Positions 36,126 to 44,802 are shown, numbered from the stretch's first letter. The stretch is DNA of 64,000 bases from Streptomyces xanthii (GCF_014621695.1 NZ_CP061283.1:61387-125386); one strand, 5' to 3'. The notes: generated from the sequence alone by a model not told the origin. Program-made: numbers and translations.

Positions 36126-37601
36126 TCAGAACAGTGCCCCCTGCTCCTTGGCGGGCTCGCCGCGGCGGAAGCGGGCGAAGGCGAGAGCGTCCTCCTCGTC
36201 CTCGAAGCCGTGCTTCATGAGGACCTTCTCCAGGGCGTCGTACAGGCCGGCGCGGCGGGTGGAGGAGTTGTAGATCCGCTCGACCTCCAGCAGGGCCCGG
36301 ACGCGGAGGAACTCCTCCTCGTCGTCGCCGCAGACCTCGCGCAAGGTGTCGATCATCGACTGGGCCGCGTTGAAGGCGATCGTCTCGTCCAGGGGGCGGC
36401 CGGGGAACGGCTCGCCCGTGGCCTCCTCGTAGATGGTGGGGAGGTTGTCCTCGACCTCGTGCTTCTTGAACACCCAGATCCGGCGGATCAGGTGCAGCTC
36501 GTCGAGCGTGATCAGGGTGATGTCGCGGACGTACTCCGGGCCGCGGGCGCGGATCTTCGTCTGTGCCTCCAGCAGGCGGCGCAGCCAGTCCTCGCGGGCG
36601 CTCTGGGTGTAGGGGCCGTGGACCAGACGGTCCCGGTGGATCATGAGGGTGCCGTTCATGCGGCGGAAGTCCCGCAGGTGGCGGTCGTCCTCGATGTCGA
36701 GGGCGTCGCGCAGGGCCAGCAGGGGCCGCATCCAGTCGAGTTCCTCGTCGTTGGTGACCATCGCCTTCAGGCTCTTGTCCTGCTCGACCATCGTGCAGGT
36801 CCAGCAGCCCATGCGGCTGTCGCCGCAGCTGGGGGTGGAGGTGTCGACGACCAGGGGGCACTCGCTGTCCTCGGAGGCGCCGCGGTACATCGCCAGCAGG
36901 TCCTTGTTGGAGTGGCCCCAGGGGTTGGGGTACTGCATCAGGGCCATCCATACCTCGTCGGTGGTCCACGCCTCGACCGGCGAGTAGACGAGTGATCCGG
37001 GCAGGCTGCCGTGCGGGCTGAGCCGGTCTCGGACGCGGCCCTTCTCGTGCCGTTCCATCGTCCGGCGCCGGGTGGTGGACTCCGCCTTGCGGATGCCGAG
37101 GACGAGGATCACCTGTCCGTACTTGTTGGCCACGTCAATGATGAATTTGTTCGAGGGCCGGATTTTTAGCCGCTCGGTGCACCACCTGAACTTGGGCCGA
37201 GGTGCGGCGTAGCCGCGCCCGATGAGGTTGACCCAGAAGGTGTCTTCGAGTTCCGGGGTGAGGCGGTGGGCCTCGATGGGCAGCTGCTGGGCGGCGGCCG
37301 CGGTGCGCATGGCCTCCAGGGACCGGTTCGCCCACGCGGCGACCACGGGGTTCTCGACCAGGGTGTCCGTGGAGATGACGTGCACCGGCTTGGTGCGCTG
37401 CTCGACGGGCAGGCCGGCCAGGGCCATCCACACCAGCTGAGCCGTGATGGTGCTGTCCTTGCCGCCGGAATAGCCGACGACCCAGGGAGTGCCGTCGGCC
37501 AGGTAGAGCTCGCGGATCTCGGCGAGCAGCTCCTGAATGGCCTCGTCCATGGCGCGGCCGCCGAACGGCTGCGGCTTGACGACTTCGAGCGGCAGGAACA
37601 C
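36126..37601 (-). CDS. dndC: DndC-like phosphorothioation sulfurtransferase, 491 aa
   Basis: PAPS-reductase/PP-loop family: VVGYSGGKDSTITAQLVW near residue 45, VISTDTLVENPVVAAW, FWVNLIGRGYAAPRPKFRWC and the Cys-rich VVDTSTPSCGDSRMGCWTCT are DndC hallmarks (ATP-using Fe-S protein that activates sulfur for DNA backbone modification). No dndA, B, D or E is seen in the window. AAGGAG is seven bases before an in-frame CTG at 37613, giving four extra residues; GTG 37601 has no ribosome-binding site. Ends QGALF. No leader box directly upstream. Confidence 0.88.
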   Translation of the reverse strand: MFLPLEVVKPQPFGGRAMDEAIQELLAEIRELYLADGTPWVVGYSGGKDSTITAQLVWMALAGLPVEQRTKPVHVISTDTLVENPVVAAWANRSLEAMRTAAAAQQLPIEAHRLTPELEDTFWVNLIGRGYAAPRPKFRWCTERLKIRPSNKFIIDVANKYGQVILVLGIRKAESTTRRRTMERHEKGRVRDRLSPHGSLPGSLVYSPVEAWTTDEVWMALMQYPNPWGHSNKDLLAMYRGASEDSECPLVVDTSTPSCGDSRMGCWTCTMVEQDKSLKAMVTNDEELDWMRPLLALRDALDIEDDRHLRDFRRMNGTLMIHRDRLVHGPYTQSAREDWLRRLLEAQTKIRARGPEYVRDITLITLDELHLIRRIWVFKKHEVEDNLPTIYEEATGEPFPGRPLDETIAFNAAQSMIDTLREVCGDDEEEFLRVRALLEVERIYNSSTRRAGLYDALEKVLMKHGFEDEEDALAFARFRRGEPAKEQGALF

Positions 37602-37770
37602 GGGGGTGGACAGGGCAGGTCTCCTTTCGGTGGGCGGCGCGGGGGCCGCGGGTGAGTGATGCGTGCGCGCCGGGCGGTGCGGGGACGGGACGGCCGTCGC
37701 CCGGCGGCGTGGCGGGCGACGGCGGGCGCGCCTGGCGGTCCGACCGCTGCCGGTCGGCGCGGCCGCCGTG

Positions 37771-38322
37771 TCAGCGGGCGGCCGCCGCGGTGGCGTAGGC
37801 CAGGGCGGCGGCCCGGGGGTCGGCGGCTTCGGCGATGCGGGTCAGCCGCTGGAGCTGGACGCCGATGCCGGCGCCCGCGAGGGGCCGCACCGCGTGCGGC
37901 CAGACGGCGGCGACCGCGGCGGCGTAGTCCTTGCCGGCGAGCGCGATCACCTCGGGCGCGTGGCGTACGGCCTGCCCCATGGCGTCGGCCTGGGCGCGGT
38001 GCTTGGCGTGGTCGACGTCGCGGGGGTTCAGCCGCTGCTCGTACGTGGTGATGCGGGTGCGCGGGGCGATCAGCCCGAACCGGCCGCTGAGGATCAGGAC
38101 CCTTCCGCCAGGGATGGCGCGGGCGGCCGTGAGGCACTTGGTGAAGTACAGGCCCTGATACAGCTCCTCGGCGGGGATCTTCTGGCCATCAGGGACCGGC
38201 CTCTTGGTGGCGCTGCACGGGATCACCACGACGGGGCCGGCTGCTGCGGGCGGCGGGGCGGAAGGGGCCTCGGCAGTGGTGCCGGTCCTCTCCTCGTCGG
38301 GGGGCGGGGTGCTGGTGTGCAC
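37771..38322 (-). CDS. DUF6884-like protein, 183 aa
   Basis: GTG 38322 with AGGAAGAG upstream. After a ~40-residue Pro/Ala-rich start comes VVVIPCSATKRPVPDGQKIP, LYQGLYFTKCLTAARAI and VLILSGRFGLIAP, the pattern of DUF6884/YaaA-related proteins found in phages and plasmids near nucleic-acid-modification genes. Sits upstream of dndC on the same strand; a DNA-modification role is inferred only. Confidence 0.65.
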   Translation of the reverse strand: MHTSTPPPDEERTGTTAEAPSAPPPAAAGPVVVIPCSATKRPVPDGQKIPAEELYQGLYFTKCLTAARAIPGGRVLILSGRFGLIAPRTRITTYEQRLNPRDVDHAKHRAQADAMGQAVRHAPEVIALAGKDYAAAVAAVWPHAVRPLAGAGIGVQLQRLTRIAEAADPRAAALAYATAAAAR

Positions 38323-38342
38323 GGGTCTCTTCCTGGTCGGTC

Positions 38343-38389
38343 GGGTTTCGAGCGGGGCCAGGGGCGGCGGTGCCATCCGCCGCCCCTGG
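38343..38389 (-). promoter_or_regulatory. leader element, 37771 gene
   Basis: Internal type. Box 38343-38352 (11-nt match to the sRNA linker), hairpin 38358-38389 with 13-bp stem and AUGGCA loop. Confidence 0.85.
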
Positions 38390-38430
38390 GGGTTCGGAGC
38401 TTCGGGCGGTTGCGCCCGGAGCTCGGGAGG

Positions 38431-38871
38431 TCAGAACAGCCGGTCGGCGGCCTCGGCGGTCTCGGCGGCCGCGCGGAGGGCTGCGGCCGCCTGCTGGGCG
38501 GTGCGGCCGGGCGCGAGGGTCCACAGGTGGACGACCGTCTTGTGGTGCGCCGTCGGATCGCAGCCGGGCGGGATGGGAACGGGGCCGCCTTCGAGGTGTT
38601 CGGCGAGGATGCGGTACGCGTCGTCGAGGGTGGCGCCGATCGCCTCCAGGTCGTACGGGCGGTCGGGGGCCATGCGGTCGCGGCCGGCGGCGACGTCGAG
38701 TGCGCCGCCGACGGAGCATCGGCGGTGGGCGAGGCGGCCGGGGCCGCTGAAGAGGCTGTGTCGGCTCTGGTAGATGCCGACGTGGGTGATGTGGGTCGCG
38801 GCCCACTCCAGCAGGGCGCCGGGGGTGGTCGGGACCAGGACGCTGTCGGGCGAGTAGCGGATGCCGGTCAC
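38431..38871 (-). CDS. unknown protein ending DRLF, 146 aa
   Basis: GTG 38871 with AGGAGG six bases upstream. Mixed alpha/beta sequence (TPGALLEWAATHITHVGIYQ; DDAYRILAEHLEGGPVPIPP; KTVVHLWTLAPGRTAQQAAA). No metal sites and no known family. Fourth gene of the 41.0-36.1 kb operon. Confidence 0.6.
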   Translation of the reverse strand: MTGIRYSPDSVLVPTTPGALLEWAATHITHVGIYQSRHSLFSGPGRLAHRRCSVGGALDVAAGRDRMAPDRPYDLEAIGATLDDAYRILAEHLEGGPVPIPPGCDPTAHHKTVVHLWTLAPGRTAQQAAAALRAAAETAEAADRLF

Positions 38872-38891
38872 GGCGGTCCTCCTGGTGGTCG

Positions 38892-38934
38892 GGGTTTCGA
38901 GGGGCCGGGGCGGCGGTGCCATCCGCCGCCCCGG
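38892..38934 (-). promoter_or_regulatory. leader element, 38431 gene
   Basis: Internal type. Box 38892-38901 (11-nt match), hairpin 38905-38934 with a perfect 12-bp stem and AUGGCA loop. Confidence 0.85.
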
Positions 38935-38940
38935 GGCTGG

Positions 38941-39867
38941 TCAGGTGCGCAGGACGTGCTGAATCGCGAGAGTGCGGCCGGTGGGGAGTCGGCTGTTCTT
39001 GCACTGGGTGGAGCCGTCGAGGGCGGTCGGTGTCTCGACCGCGGTGGAGGTGTAGAGCGCGGTCCCGCAGTGTCCGCAGTAGCCGCGCAGGTGGAGCTCC
39101 TCGGCGTCCGCAACACCGGCGAGGTGGTCGAGGTAGGCCAGGAGGTAGAGCAGGTCCTCCGGCGCCCAGGTGATGAGCTCGGCGTTGGCGCGGGTTTCGG
39201 CGATGTCCTCGGCGGGCGTGTCGGTGTCCTCGGGGCCGTCGTAGCTCACCGAGACCTCGGCGACCTTGGCCCCGGAGGAGTCGCTGACCACGAAGTCGGT
39301 GTGCACGGCGTCCGGGGCGTCCTTGTCGACGGTGGCGCCGTTGCGGTTCCAGGTGAATTCTTCGACGCTCCACGGTCGGTAGGTCGCGGCGGCCAGGCGG
39401 TCGCGGATCTCGCGCACCCGGGCGGAGGTGTGGACCTCGTCGGGGAGCTGCGCGGCCTGGGCCAGGTCGAGCCGGTAACCGACCGGTGCCCCGATGGCGC
39501 CAACGGCGGTGCCCTCGGTCTCGCACAGGGACCGCCAGATGTGGCGGTTGCCGTAGTTGAGCTGGTTGACCCACCCGAGCAGACCGTCGAACAGTTCGCC
39601 GGCGGGGATGCGCCGTTCCTCGCCGGTGGCGGTCCAGTACGTGCCGTCGGTGCTCAGCACGTCGGTGCCGAGACGCCCGGTCAGGCGGAGGTGCGTGGCG
39701 TCGAACGGCGCGGTCGGCTCGTGGTCGGTGAGGACGTCGCGGACGGCGGCGGCGACGTGTGCGCACGCGACGCGGGCCAGCCGGTCCTCGGCGCGCTGGA
39801 TGCGCTCGTGGGCGTCGTCGAGCGCGTCGTTCAGCTTGGCGTCGTTGACGGTGTACGGGGTGGTCAT
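38941..39867 (-). CDS. unknown protein with C-terminal zinc ribbon, 308 aa
   Basis: ATG 39867 behind GGAAGG. The N-terminal coiled helix (LNDALDDAHERIQRAEDRLA) and an alpha/beta middle give no family match. The C-terminal 60 residues carry GYCGHCGTALY and a later Cys (STQCKNSRL), an incomplete-looking zinc ribbon. Third gene of its operon. Confidence 0.6.
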   Translation of the reverse strand: MTTPYTVNDAKLNDALDDAHERIQRAEDRLARVACAHVAAAVRDVLTDHEPTAPFDATHLRLTGRLGTDVLSTDGTYWTATGEERRIPAGELFDGLLGWVNQLNYGNRHIWRSLCETEGTAVGAIGAPVGYRLDLAQAAQLPDEVHTSARVREIRDRLAAATYRPWSVEEFTWNRNGATVDKDAPDAVHTDFVVSDSSGAKVAEVSVSYDGPEDTDTPAEDIAETRANAELITWAPEDLLYLLAYLDHLAGVADAEELHLRGYCGHCGTALYTSTAVETPTALDGSTQCKNSRLPTGRTLAIQHVLRT

Positions 39868-39888
39868 GGGGTCCTTCCGTCTGGTGCG

Positions 39889-39934
39889 GGGCTTCGAGGG
39901 GGAGGGCCGGGCGGCGGTGCCATCCGCCGCCCGG
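39889..39934 (-). promoter_or_regulatory. leader element with wobble variant box
   Basis: Box reads CUCGAAGCCC in the mRNA (39889-39898): the single change places G opposite U of the sRNA, so pairing survives as G-U. Hairpin 39907-39934 with 11-bp stem. Confidence 0.8.
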
Positions 39935-39947
39935 CCGGGGTGCTGGG

Positions 39948-40730
39948 TCAGATGAGGAACAGGGCGTCCGCGACGGCGTTGCCGCGCTTCGGGTCCGTCG
40001 ACAGGGCCAGGTCGTGCACGCGCTGGCCGGTCTTGTAGCTGGTGACGATCAGTCGTCCGGCCGGGGCGGCGCGATGCAGGTCGGGCGGGGTGACCTCGAA
40101 CTGGAAGGTGTCCGATCCGATGTGGCGAATCCACGTGTGGGGCTCGCGGCCGGAGGTGCGGGTGCCGATGACGAACAGGCCGTAGTCGTACGCGGTCATG
40201 ACCAGTGCGGTGCGGGCCAGGTCGCGGGCGTGGTAGGCGATGGCGCGGCGGGTGGCGGCGGAGAACTCTTCCGCCCGCTGCGTCACCTTCTGCGGGGTGA
40301 ACTCGGGCTCCGAGTACAGGAAGCCGGACACGGCGCGGACCATGTAGGTCCCGGCGTGCATGGCGCGGTCCCACGCCCGGTAGTACGCGCTGTCGGTGTC
40401 CCAGTCCCCGCCGCCGGCGTAGCACAGGCCGAGCGTCTGGACGACGGCCCGCATGGCGGGGTGGTTGTGCACGGGGGTGCGGGGCCCCTCGGTGAGCATG
40501 GCGGTGACCTGCTCCTGCATCTCCTGCACGGCGCGGAACAGCTCGTGGTCGCGGGCGTGGCCGATCATCTCCAGGGCGAGGCGGACGGACTGCTCTGCGC
40601 CGTCGGTGACCTCGGTCAGCGGGAGGTCCGCCAGGGCCTTGTCGAGCTGGTCGAGCGTGGCGGGGGTGGTGTCGGCCGTGACGGCGCGCAGGGCGGCGTG
40701 CACGGCGGAGATCAGCGGGAAGTGGGACAC
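39948..40730 (-). CDS. unknown helical protein, 260 aa
   Basis: GTG 40730 with GAGGAGAA upstream. Largely helical (DQLDKALADLPLTEVTDGAE; HARDHELFRAVQEMQEQVTA; FSAATRRAIAYHARDLARTA), then a beta-rich end (GRLIVTSYKTGQRVHDLALS) finishing DALFLI. No domain recognised. Confidence 0.6.
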   Translation of the reverse strand: MSHFPLISAVHAALRAVTADTTPATLDQLDKALADLPLTEVTDGAEQSVRLALEMIGHARDHELFRAVQEMQEQVTAMLTEGPRTPVHNHPAMRAVVQTLGLCYAGGGDWDTDSAYYRAWDRAMHAGTYMVRAVSGFLYSEPEFTPQKVTQRAEEFSAATRRAIAYHARDLARTALVMTAYDYGLFVIGTRTSGREPHTWIRHIGSDTFQFEVTPPDLHRAAPAGRLIVTSYKTGQRVHDLALSTDPKRGNAVADALFLI

Positions 40731-40751
40731 GGGGTTCTCCTCGGATGGGTC

Positions 40752-40799
40752 GGGTTTCGAGCGGGCCCGGGGGCGGCGGTGCCATCCGCCGCCCCCGGG
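40752..40799 (-). promoter_or_regulatory. leader element, 39948 gene
   Basis: Internal type. Box 40752-40761 (11-nt match), hairpin 40766-40799 with a 14-bp stem, among the longest of the set. Confidence 0.85.
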
Positions 40800-40808
40800 G
40801 TGGTCGGG

Positions 40809-40943
40809 TCAGCCCCGGCGGGCCTGGCGGGCGGGCGCGGGACGGACGATGGCGGCCGGGTCGGGGCCGAGGAAGCGCACCAGGTTGATCACGACATCGG
40901 CGATGTACTGGGCGATGCCGGGACGGGGCTGCGAGGGGTTCAC
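40809..40943 (-). CDS. 44-aa protein, first gene of its operon
   Basis: GTG 40943 preceded by GGAGGAAT. Sequence begins MNPSQPRPGIAQYIADVVIN and has a short hydrophobic helix (YIADVVINLVRFLG) and a basic tail. Too short to classify; the strong ribosome-binding site and full promoter-leader argue it is translated. Confidence 0.55.
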   Translation of the reverse strand: MNPSQPRPGIAQYIADVVINLVRFLGPDPAAIVRPAPARQARRG

Positions 40944-40969
40944 GCGGGATTCCTCCGTGGGTGCGGTGC

Positions 40970-41050
40970 GGGTTTCGAGTGGTGGTGTCGGTCGGGGTGC
41001 CACCCCCTCCCAACAGAGACAACAATACCAGATTAGAGCCTGATTCCCAA
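40970..41050 (-). promoter_or_regulatory. promoter and leader, 41.0-36.1 kb operon
   Basis: -35 TTGGGA (41045-41050), 17-bp spacer, -10 TATTGT (41022-41027), hairpin GGGGTGGCACCCC (40994-41006), box 40970-40979. The match to the sRNA linker is 17 contiguous bases (40963-40979), the longest of all leaders. Confidence 0.85.
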
Positions 41051-41125
41051 GGGGTTGGGGGCCCGGCCCTGCGCGGGGGTGCCGGGGTCCGGCCGCCGGG
41101 TCGGCGGCCGGACCCCGGCTGACCG

Positions 41126-42745
41126 CTAGTGCGCGACGGCGGCCGCGGTCTTCGGGGCGGTGGTCCACTCGCGGCGCGGGGTGATGCCCAGGTCCTCAAG
41201 GACCTGGTCGAGACTCCCGTTGTCCGGGACCCATTCCCAGTCGGCGCCTTCGGTGCCGGGCCGCTCGGTCCAGGTGAGCATGTACGAGCGGCCGGAGGTG
41301 CGGGGGTCTCCGCACACGGCCTGCGCCTCGCGGCGGGTCATCGCCCACAGGGCGCGCTTGCGGGTGCGGCGGGTGTTCTTCGAGACGATGAACACCAGGG
41401 CCATTCCCTCCTGCCAGTCCTCCCCGGCGGCGGGGGCCGGCGCCGGGGTCGGCTCCCCGGGGGCGTGGTTGCAGTTGGCGCAGCGGCGCGCTACCGGGTG
41501 CCACCGGGGGGAGTGGCACATGGGGCACGTCTCGGCCGCCGGTGCCGGCTCCTCGACCGGCGGCGCCTGCTCGGCCTGCTCCTGGTGGCCGTCGGCCTCC
41601 GGGGCGGGCGCGGGCCCGGCCTTGAAGTTCTGCGGCTTGGCGTAGCCGCACACGGTGCACATGCCGCGCGCTTCACTGAAACGCTTCTGCCCGTTTGCGA
41701 CCCTCACGCAGTGGGGGCATACGGTGCGCTCGGCCTCGGGCTCCGGCTCGGCGGCCTCAAGCCGGGCGATGTCCTCGGCGGAGGCCCATCCCTTCACGCT
41801 GTCGTAGGGGATGGTGTAGCCGCGGCGGGTCTTGTCCGCGGGGTCCTTCCGTACGACGGCGACGCGCACGCCGCCGTGGAGGTGCGGGATCGTGAGCGTC
41901 TTCTTGTTCACCCGCTGCACCTGGTACCAGGTGCCGCCGCAGTTGACGAAGTCGCCCTTCTGGAAGTCGTCGGGGCCCCACACCTTGAACCCGCGGCGCT
42001 CGGCGTCGGCGATGACCTCGCGCCAGTGGGCGAGTTCCTCCGCGATCTCGGCCTTCCTGCGGTGGAGTTCGTCGGTGTCGGAGCGGCGGTAGCCTCCGGC
42101 GGACTGTCCGGCCAGCCACTTCTCGACGCGGCGGGCGTCGGCCTCCAGCTTCTCGATGCGGCGCAGGGTGCGGCCCGGGTTGGTGCGGAACTCCTTGTAC
42201 GCGGCGGCGGCCTTCTCGCGGGCCGCCCAGTACCCGGCGCGCTTGCCCTCCTCGACGTACGTGCGCAGGGCGCTGTCGATGCGCTCCTGGTCTCGGCGGG
42301 CGCGGGCCTCGCTGCTGTGCCCGACGAGGATGGGCTGGCCGAAGGGGATGCCCTCGGCGATCTGGCGGCCGCGCTCGCGTGCGGCCTCGGACCGGCCCGC
42401 CGCGTTGTCGGCGTACGTGCCGAACCGCTCGGTGCGGCTCTCGGCCCGCGCGTAGCGCTCCTCTTCGGCTTCGGCGAAGGTGCGGCGGGTGTCCTCGTCG
42501 ATCTCGATCTCGACGGTCCATCCGGCCTGGCGCAGGGCCTCGGCGGCGGCGTTGATCTTCCAGCGCTTGGCGGCCTTGTCCCGGGACTGCTGGATGCCCA
42601 GCATCCCCAGGGAGCGGAAGTAGCGGAAGCCCAAGGGGCGGATCAGTTCGTACACGCCGTCGCCCTTGCTGCTGCCCTCCACGAGGGTGCCGTCGGCGCG
42701 GGTGTGGGTGATGGTGATCGTGCCCTTGGCGGGTGTTGCGGTCAT
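41126..42745 (-). CDS. DUF3560-type protein with two zinc ribbons, 539 aa
   Basis: Residues ~100-260 contain RTERFGTYADNAAGRSEAAR and the following basic coiled region typical of DUF3560 proteins of actinobacterial plasmids. A beta-barrel-like stretch follows (FVNCGGTWYQVQRVNKKTLT), then two CxxC pairs in CPHCVRVANGQKRF/CTVCGYAKP and CPMCHSPRW/CANCNHAPG. ATG 42745, GGAGG upstream. Nucleic-acid binding is likely; exact role unknown. Confidence 0.7.
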   Translation of the reverse strand: MTATPAKGTITITHTRADGTLVEGSSKGDGVYELIRPLGFRYFRSLGMLGIQQSRDKAAKRWKINAAAEALRQAGWTVEIEIDEDTRRTFAEAEEERYARAESRTERFGTYADNAAGRSEAARERGRQIAEGIPFGQPILVGHSSEARARRDQERIDSALRTYVEEGKRAGYWAAREKAAAAYKEFRTNPGRTLRRIEKLEADARRVEKWLAGQSAGGYRRSDTDELHRRKAEIAEELAHWREVIADAERRGFKVWGPDDFQKGDFVNCGGTWYQVQRVNKKTLTIPHLHGGVRVAVVRKDPADKTRRGYTIPYDSVKGWASAEDIARLEAAEPEPEAERTVCPHCVRVANGQKRFSEARGMCTVCGYAKPQNFKAGPAPAPEADGHQEQAEQAPPVEEPAPAAETCPMCHSPRWHPVARRCANCNHAPGEPTPAPAPAAGEDWQEGMALVFIVSKNTRRTRKRALWAMTRREAQAVCGDPRTSGRSYMLTWTERPGTEGADWEWVPDNGSLDQVLEDLGITPRREWTTAPKTAAAVAH

Positions 42746-42768
42746 TGAGACGTGGTCCTCCACGGTCG

Positions 42769-42846
42769 GGGTTTCGAGGTGTGTCGGTCGGGGTGCCACC
42801 CCCTCCCAACAAGGACAACATTACCAGCTTTACCCCTGATCTTCAA
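42769..42846 (-). promoter_or_regulatory. promoter and leader, 41126 gene
   Basis: -35 TTGAAG (42841-42846), 17 bp, -10 TAATGT (42818-42823), GGGGTGGCACCCC hairpin near 42790-42802, box 42769-42778 (11-nt match). Confidence 0.85.
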
Positions 42847-42957
42847 GCGTGAGGGCGCCTTGAACAGGGGTTTTCGGGGTGGTTCCCGGGGCGGCGGCTT
42901 CGTCCGCCGCCCCGGGAAGGGGAGGCCGGCGGGCCCTGCGGGCGCCGGTCGGCACGG

Positions 42958-43389
42958 TCAGAACAGTGCGGACTGCCCGGCGTCCTCGGCGGCCCGCTCG
43001 GCCTCCTGGTGGCGGAGCAGGGCGACGACCGGCGCCTGGCGGGCCGCGGCGGCCTGTCGGCGGGCGCGGAGTTCCTCGCCGGTGGCCCAGCGGACCAACA
43101 GTTCATGGTCGCGGAGCTCGGGGGCGTCGTCGGTGACGGCGTACCGGATGTACGGCTGTTCCAGCCGGTGGCGGATCTGGGCGAGGGTCATGAACCAGTC
43201 CGGGCCGTAGGCGCCGGCCACGGTGAGCAGGGTGCCGTCCGGTGCGTGGTAGCTGCGGACGGAGAACCCGTCTTCGCGGTAGAGGCCAGGGCGGTCCTTC
43301 ATCTGGGCGGCTTCGCTGAGTTTCAGGTCGGTCAGGCCGCCTTGGACCAGGTGGTGGGCGACGGTGTGCGCCCGGGTGACGCGCGGCAT
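42958..43389 (-). CDS. unknown protein ending QSALF, 143 aa
   Basis: ATG 43389 with GAGGAAGGAG upstream. Begins MPRVTRAHTVAHHLVQGGLT; the middle (SYHAPDGTLLTVAGAYGPDW) is beta-rich and the C-terminal third is a basic-acidic helix. The last residues, QSALF, fit a sliding-clamp-binding peptide. One of few genes here without the leader box: its upstream hairpin (around 43415-43442) has a CGAACG loop instead. Confidence 0.6.
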   Translation of the reverse strand: MPRVTRAHTVAHHLVQGGLTDLKLSEAAQMKDRPGLYREDGFSVRSYHAPDGTLLTVAGAYGPDWFMTLAQIRHRLEQPYIRYAVTDDAPELRDHELLVRWATGEELRARRQAAAARQAPVVALLRHQEAERAAEDAGQSALF

Positions 43390-43456
43390 CGCGCTCCTTC
43401 CTCGGGGACTGGAGGGGGCGGCGGCGTTCGCCGCCGCCCCGGGGATGGTCGGGCCG

Positions 43457-44248
43457 TCAGCTCTTGGTGCGCTGGGCGCGCTCCTTGAGCTCCTTCATCG
43501 CCTGGCCGCGGGCGCTGCTGGCGGGGCACGGTCCGAGCAGCTGCGTGAGCAGCTGGCGCAGGGCCTCGGCGTCGTCGGCGCGGCGGGCCCGCTCGGCCTG
43601 CTTGAGCAGGTCGTCGGCGACGTCGGCGGTGGTCGGGTGGGTGTGCTGCTGGCAGGGGCAGGCGGTGACGGGCTCGCCGACGAGCGCGGCGACCTTCCCG
43701 GCCTGCTCCTCGAAGGGGATGCAGCCCTCGTGCCGGTACTCGGGCCGCGGGGTGTTGTCGCCGTTGCGCCCCCGCATGTGGCTCCACCAGCGGACGACCG
43801 TCTTTCCGTCCAGTTCACAGGTGAGGTCCCACGGGTTGTCTGACCCCGGGTAGCCGGTGGGGTTCCCGTCCTCGTCCTCCGGCTTCCAGGCCAGTTCGGC
43901 GAGGCGCCCGAACGCGATGGCGGCGCTGATGATGTTGCGCCGGGTGGGCTTCAGCTTCGGGGAGAGCCAGGGGACGATGCCCGCCTCGGCGGCCGGGGGC
44001 TCGGCCGGTGCGGCGCCCGGCTCGACGGCGCCGGAGTCGACCAGGTCGACCAGGTGCGCGGCGGCGGCGTGCCGGTCGTCGTGGCGGGTCTCCTCCGGCT
44101 GGCCCGGGACGACGGCGTACCAACCGCCGTGCCATCGGTAGATGTGGCCGGTCGGCTTCCCGTCGACGGCGACGGGGTAGCGGCCGTTTGCGGCGCGGTC
44201 GCCGATCTCGTAGCGCTCGGCCGCCGCGGTGGCGTCGGTCGTGGTCAT
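43457..44248 (-). CDS. unknown protein, 263 aa
   Basis: ATG 44248 behind GAGAGGAA. N-terminal beta domain (YPVAVDGKPTGHIYRWHGGW), an Ala/Pro linker, then a domain with TACPCQQHTHPTTADVADDL, whose CxC and His residues could bind metal. Basic helical C-terminus (MKELKERAQRTKS). Second gene of the 45.3-43.0 kb operon counting from its 3' end. Confidence 0.6.
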   Translation of the reverse strand: MTTTDATAAAERYEIGDRAANGRYPVAVDGKPTGHIYRWHGGWYAVVPGQPEETRHDDRHAAAAHLVDLVDSGAVEPGAAPAEPPAAEAGIVPWLSPKLKPTRRNIISAAIAFGRLAELAWKPEDEDGNPTGYPGSDNPWDLTCELDGKTVVRWWSHMRGRNGDNTPRPEYRHEGCIPFEEQAGKVAALVGEPVTACPCQQHTHPTTADVADDLLKQAERARRADDAEALRQLLTQLLGPCPASSARGQAMKELKERAQRTKS

Positions 44249-44275
44249 GATGATGGTGTTCCTCTCGTCAGGGAC

Positions 44276-44318
44276 GGATTTCGAGTGAGTTCGGGGCGGC
44301 GGTGCCATCCGCCGCCCC
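44276..44318 (-). promoter_or_regulatory. leader element with wobble variant box
   Basis: mRNA box CUCGAAAUCC (44276-44285): U faces G of the sRNA, again a permitted G-U pair. Hairpin 44293-44318, 10-bp stem, AUGGCA loop. Confidence 0.8.
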
Positions 44319-44454
44319 CGGGGGGCTGGGGTCTACCGGCCGGGCGGGGCGCGCGGTGCCGGCCACCGACGGCGTGCCGTCGGCTACGGCCTCGCTGACC
44401 GCCGTGGTGCGCGGCCGCGCCGGGGCCCGGGGCCTGTCGGCGCGGCCGCGCGCT

Positions 44455-44802
44455 TCAGCGGTCAGTCCCGACGCATACGCTCTGCGGGCCGTTCGGGCCC
44501 TCGAAGACGACGTTGACGTGGGTGCGCTCGCGGGTGATGCGGTCGGCATCGGGCCGGGTCTGCCACTCGCGCGGGCGGTCGGCCAGAGCCTGGAGCGCGG
44601 CGGCGCGGGTGCAGTTGCATCCGGTCTCGTCGCAGATCGGCAGGACGGCGTCCGCCGTGCGCACCGGGGTGCAGAACGGGTCTCCGTAGGAGACCAGGTG
44701 GTCGTAGTAGTAGATCCGGCCGGTTTCCGTGCGGACGGTGTCGGCGTGGGTGCGGCGGTGACGCTCGGCAAGGGCCCTGCCGTACGCGCGGGCGGTCTGC
44801 AT
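44455..44802 (-). CDS. unknown Cys-containing protein, 115 aa
   Basis: ATG 44802 with AGGAGG upstream. Contains LPICDETGCNCTRAAALQAL (a possible metal or redox site) and ends VVFEGPNGPQSVCVGTDR. No family recognised. Confidence 0.6.
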   Translation of the reverse strand: MQTARAYGRALAERHRRTHADTVRTETGRIYYYDHLVSYGDPFCTPVRTADAVLPICDETGCNCTRAAALQALADRPREWQTRPDADRITRERTHVNVVFEGPNGPQSVCVGTDR

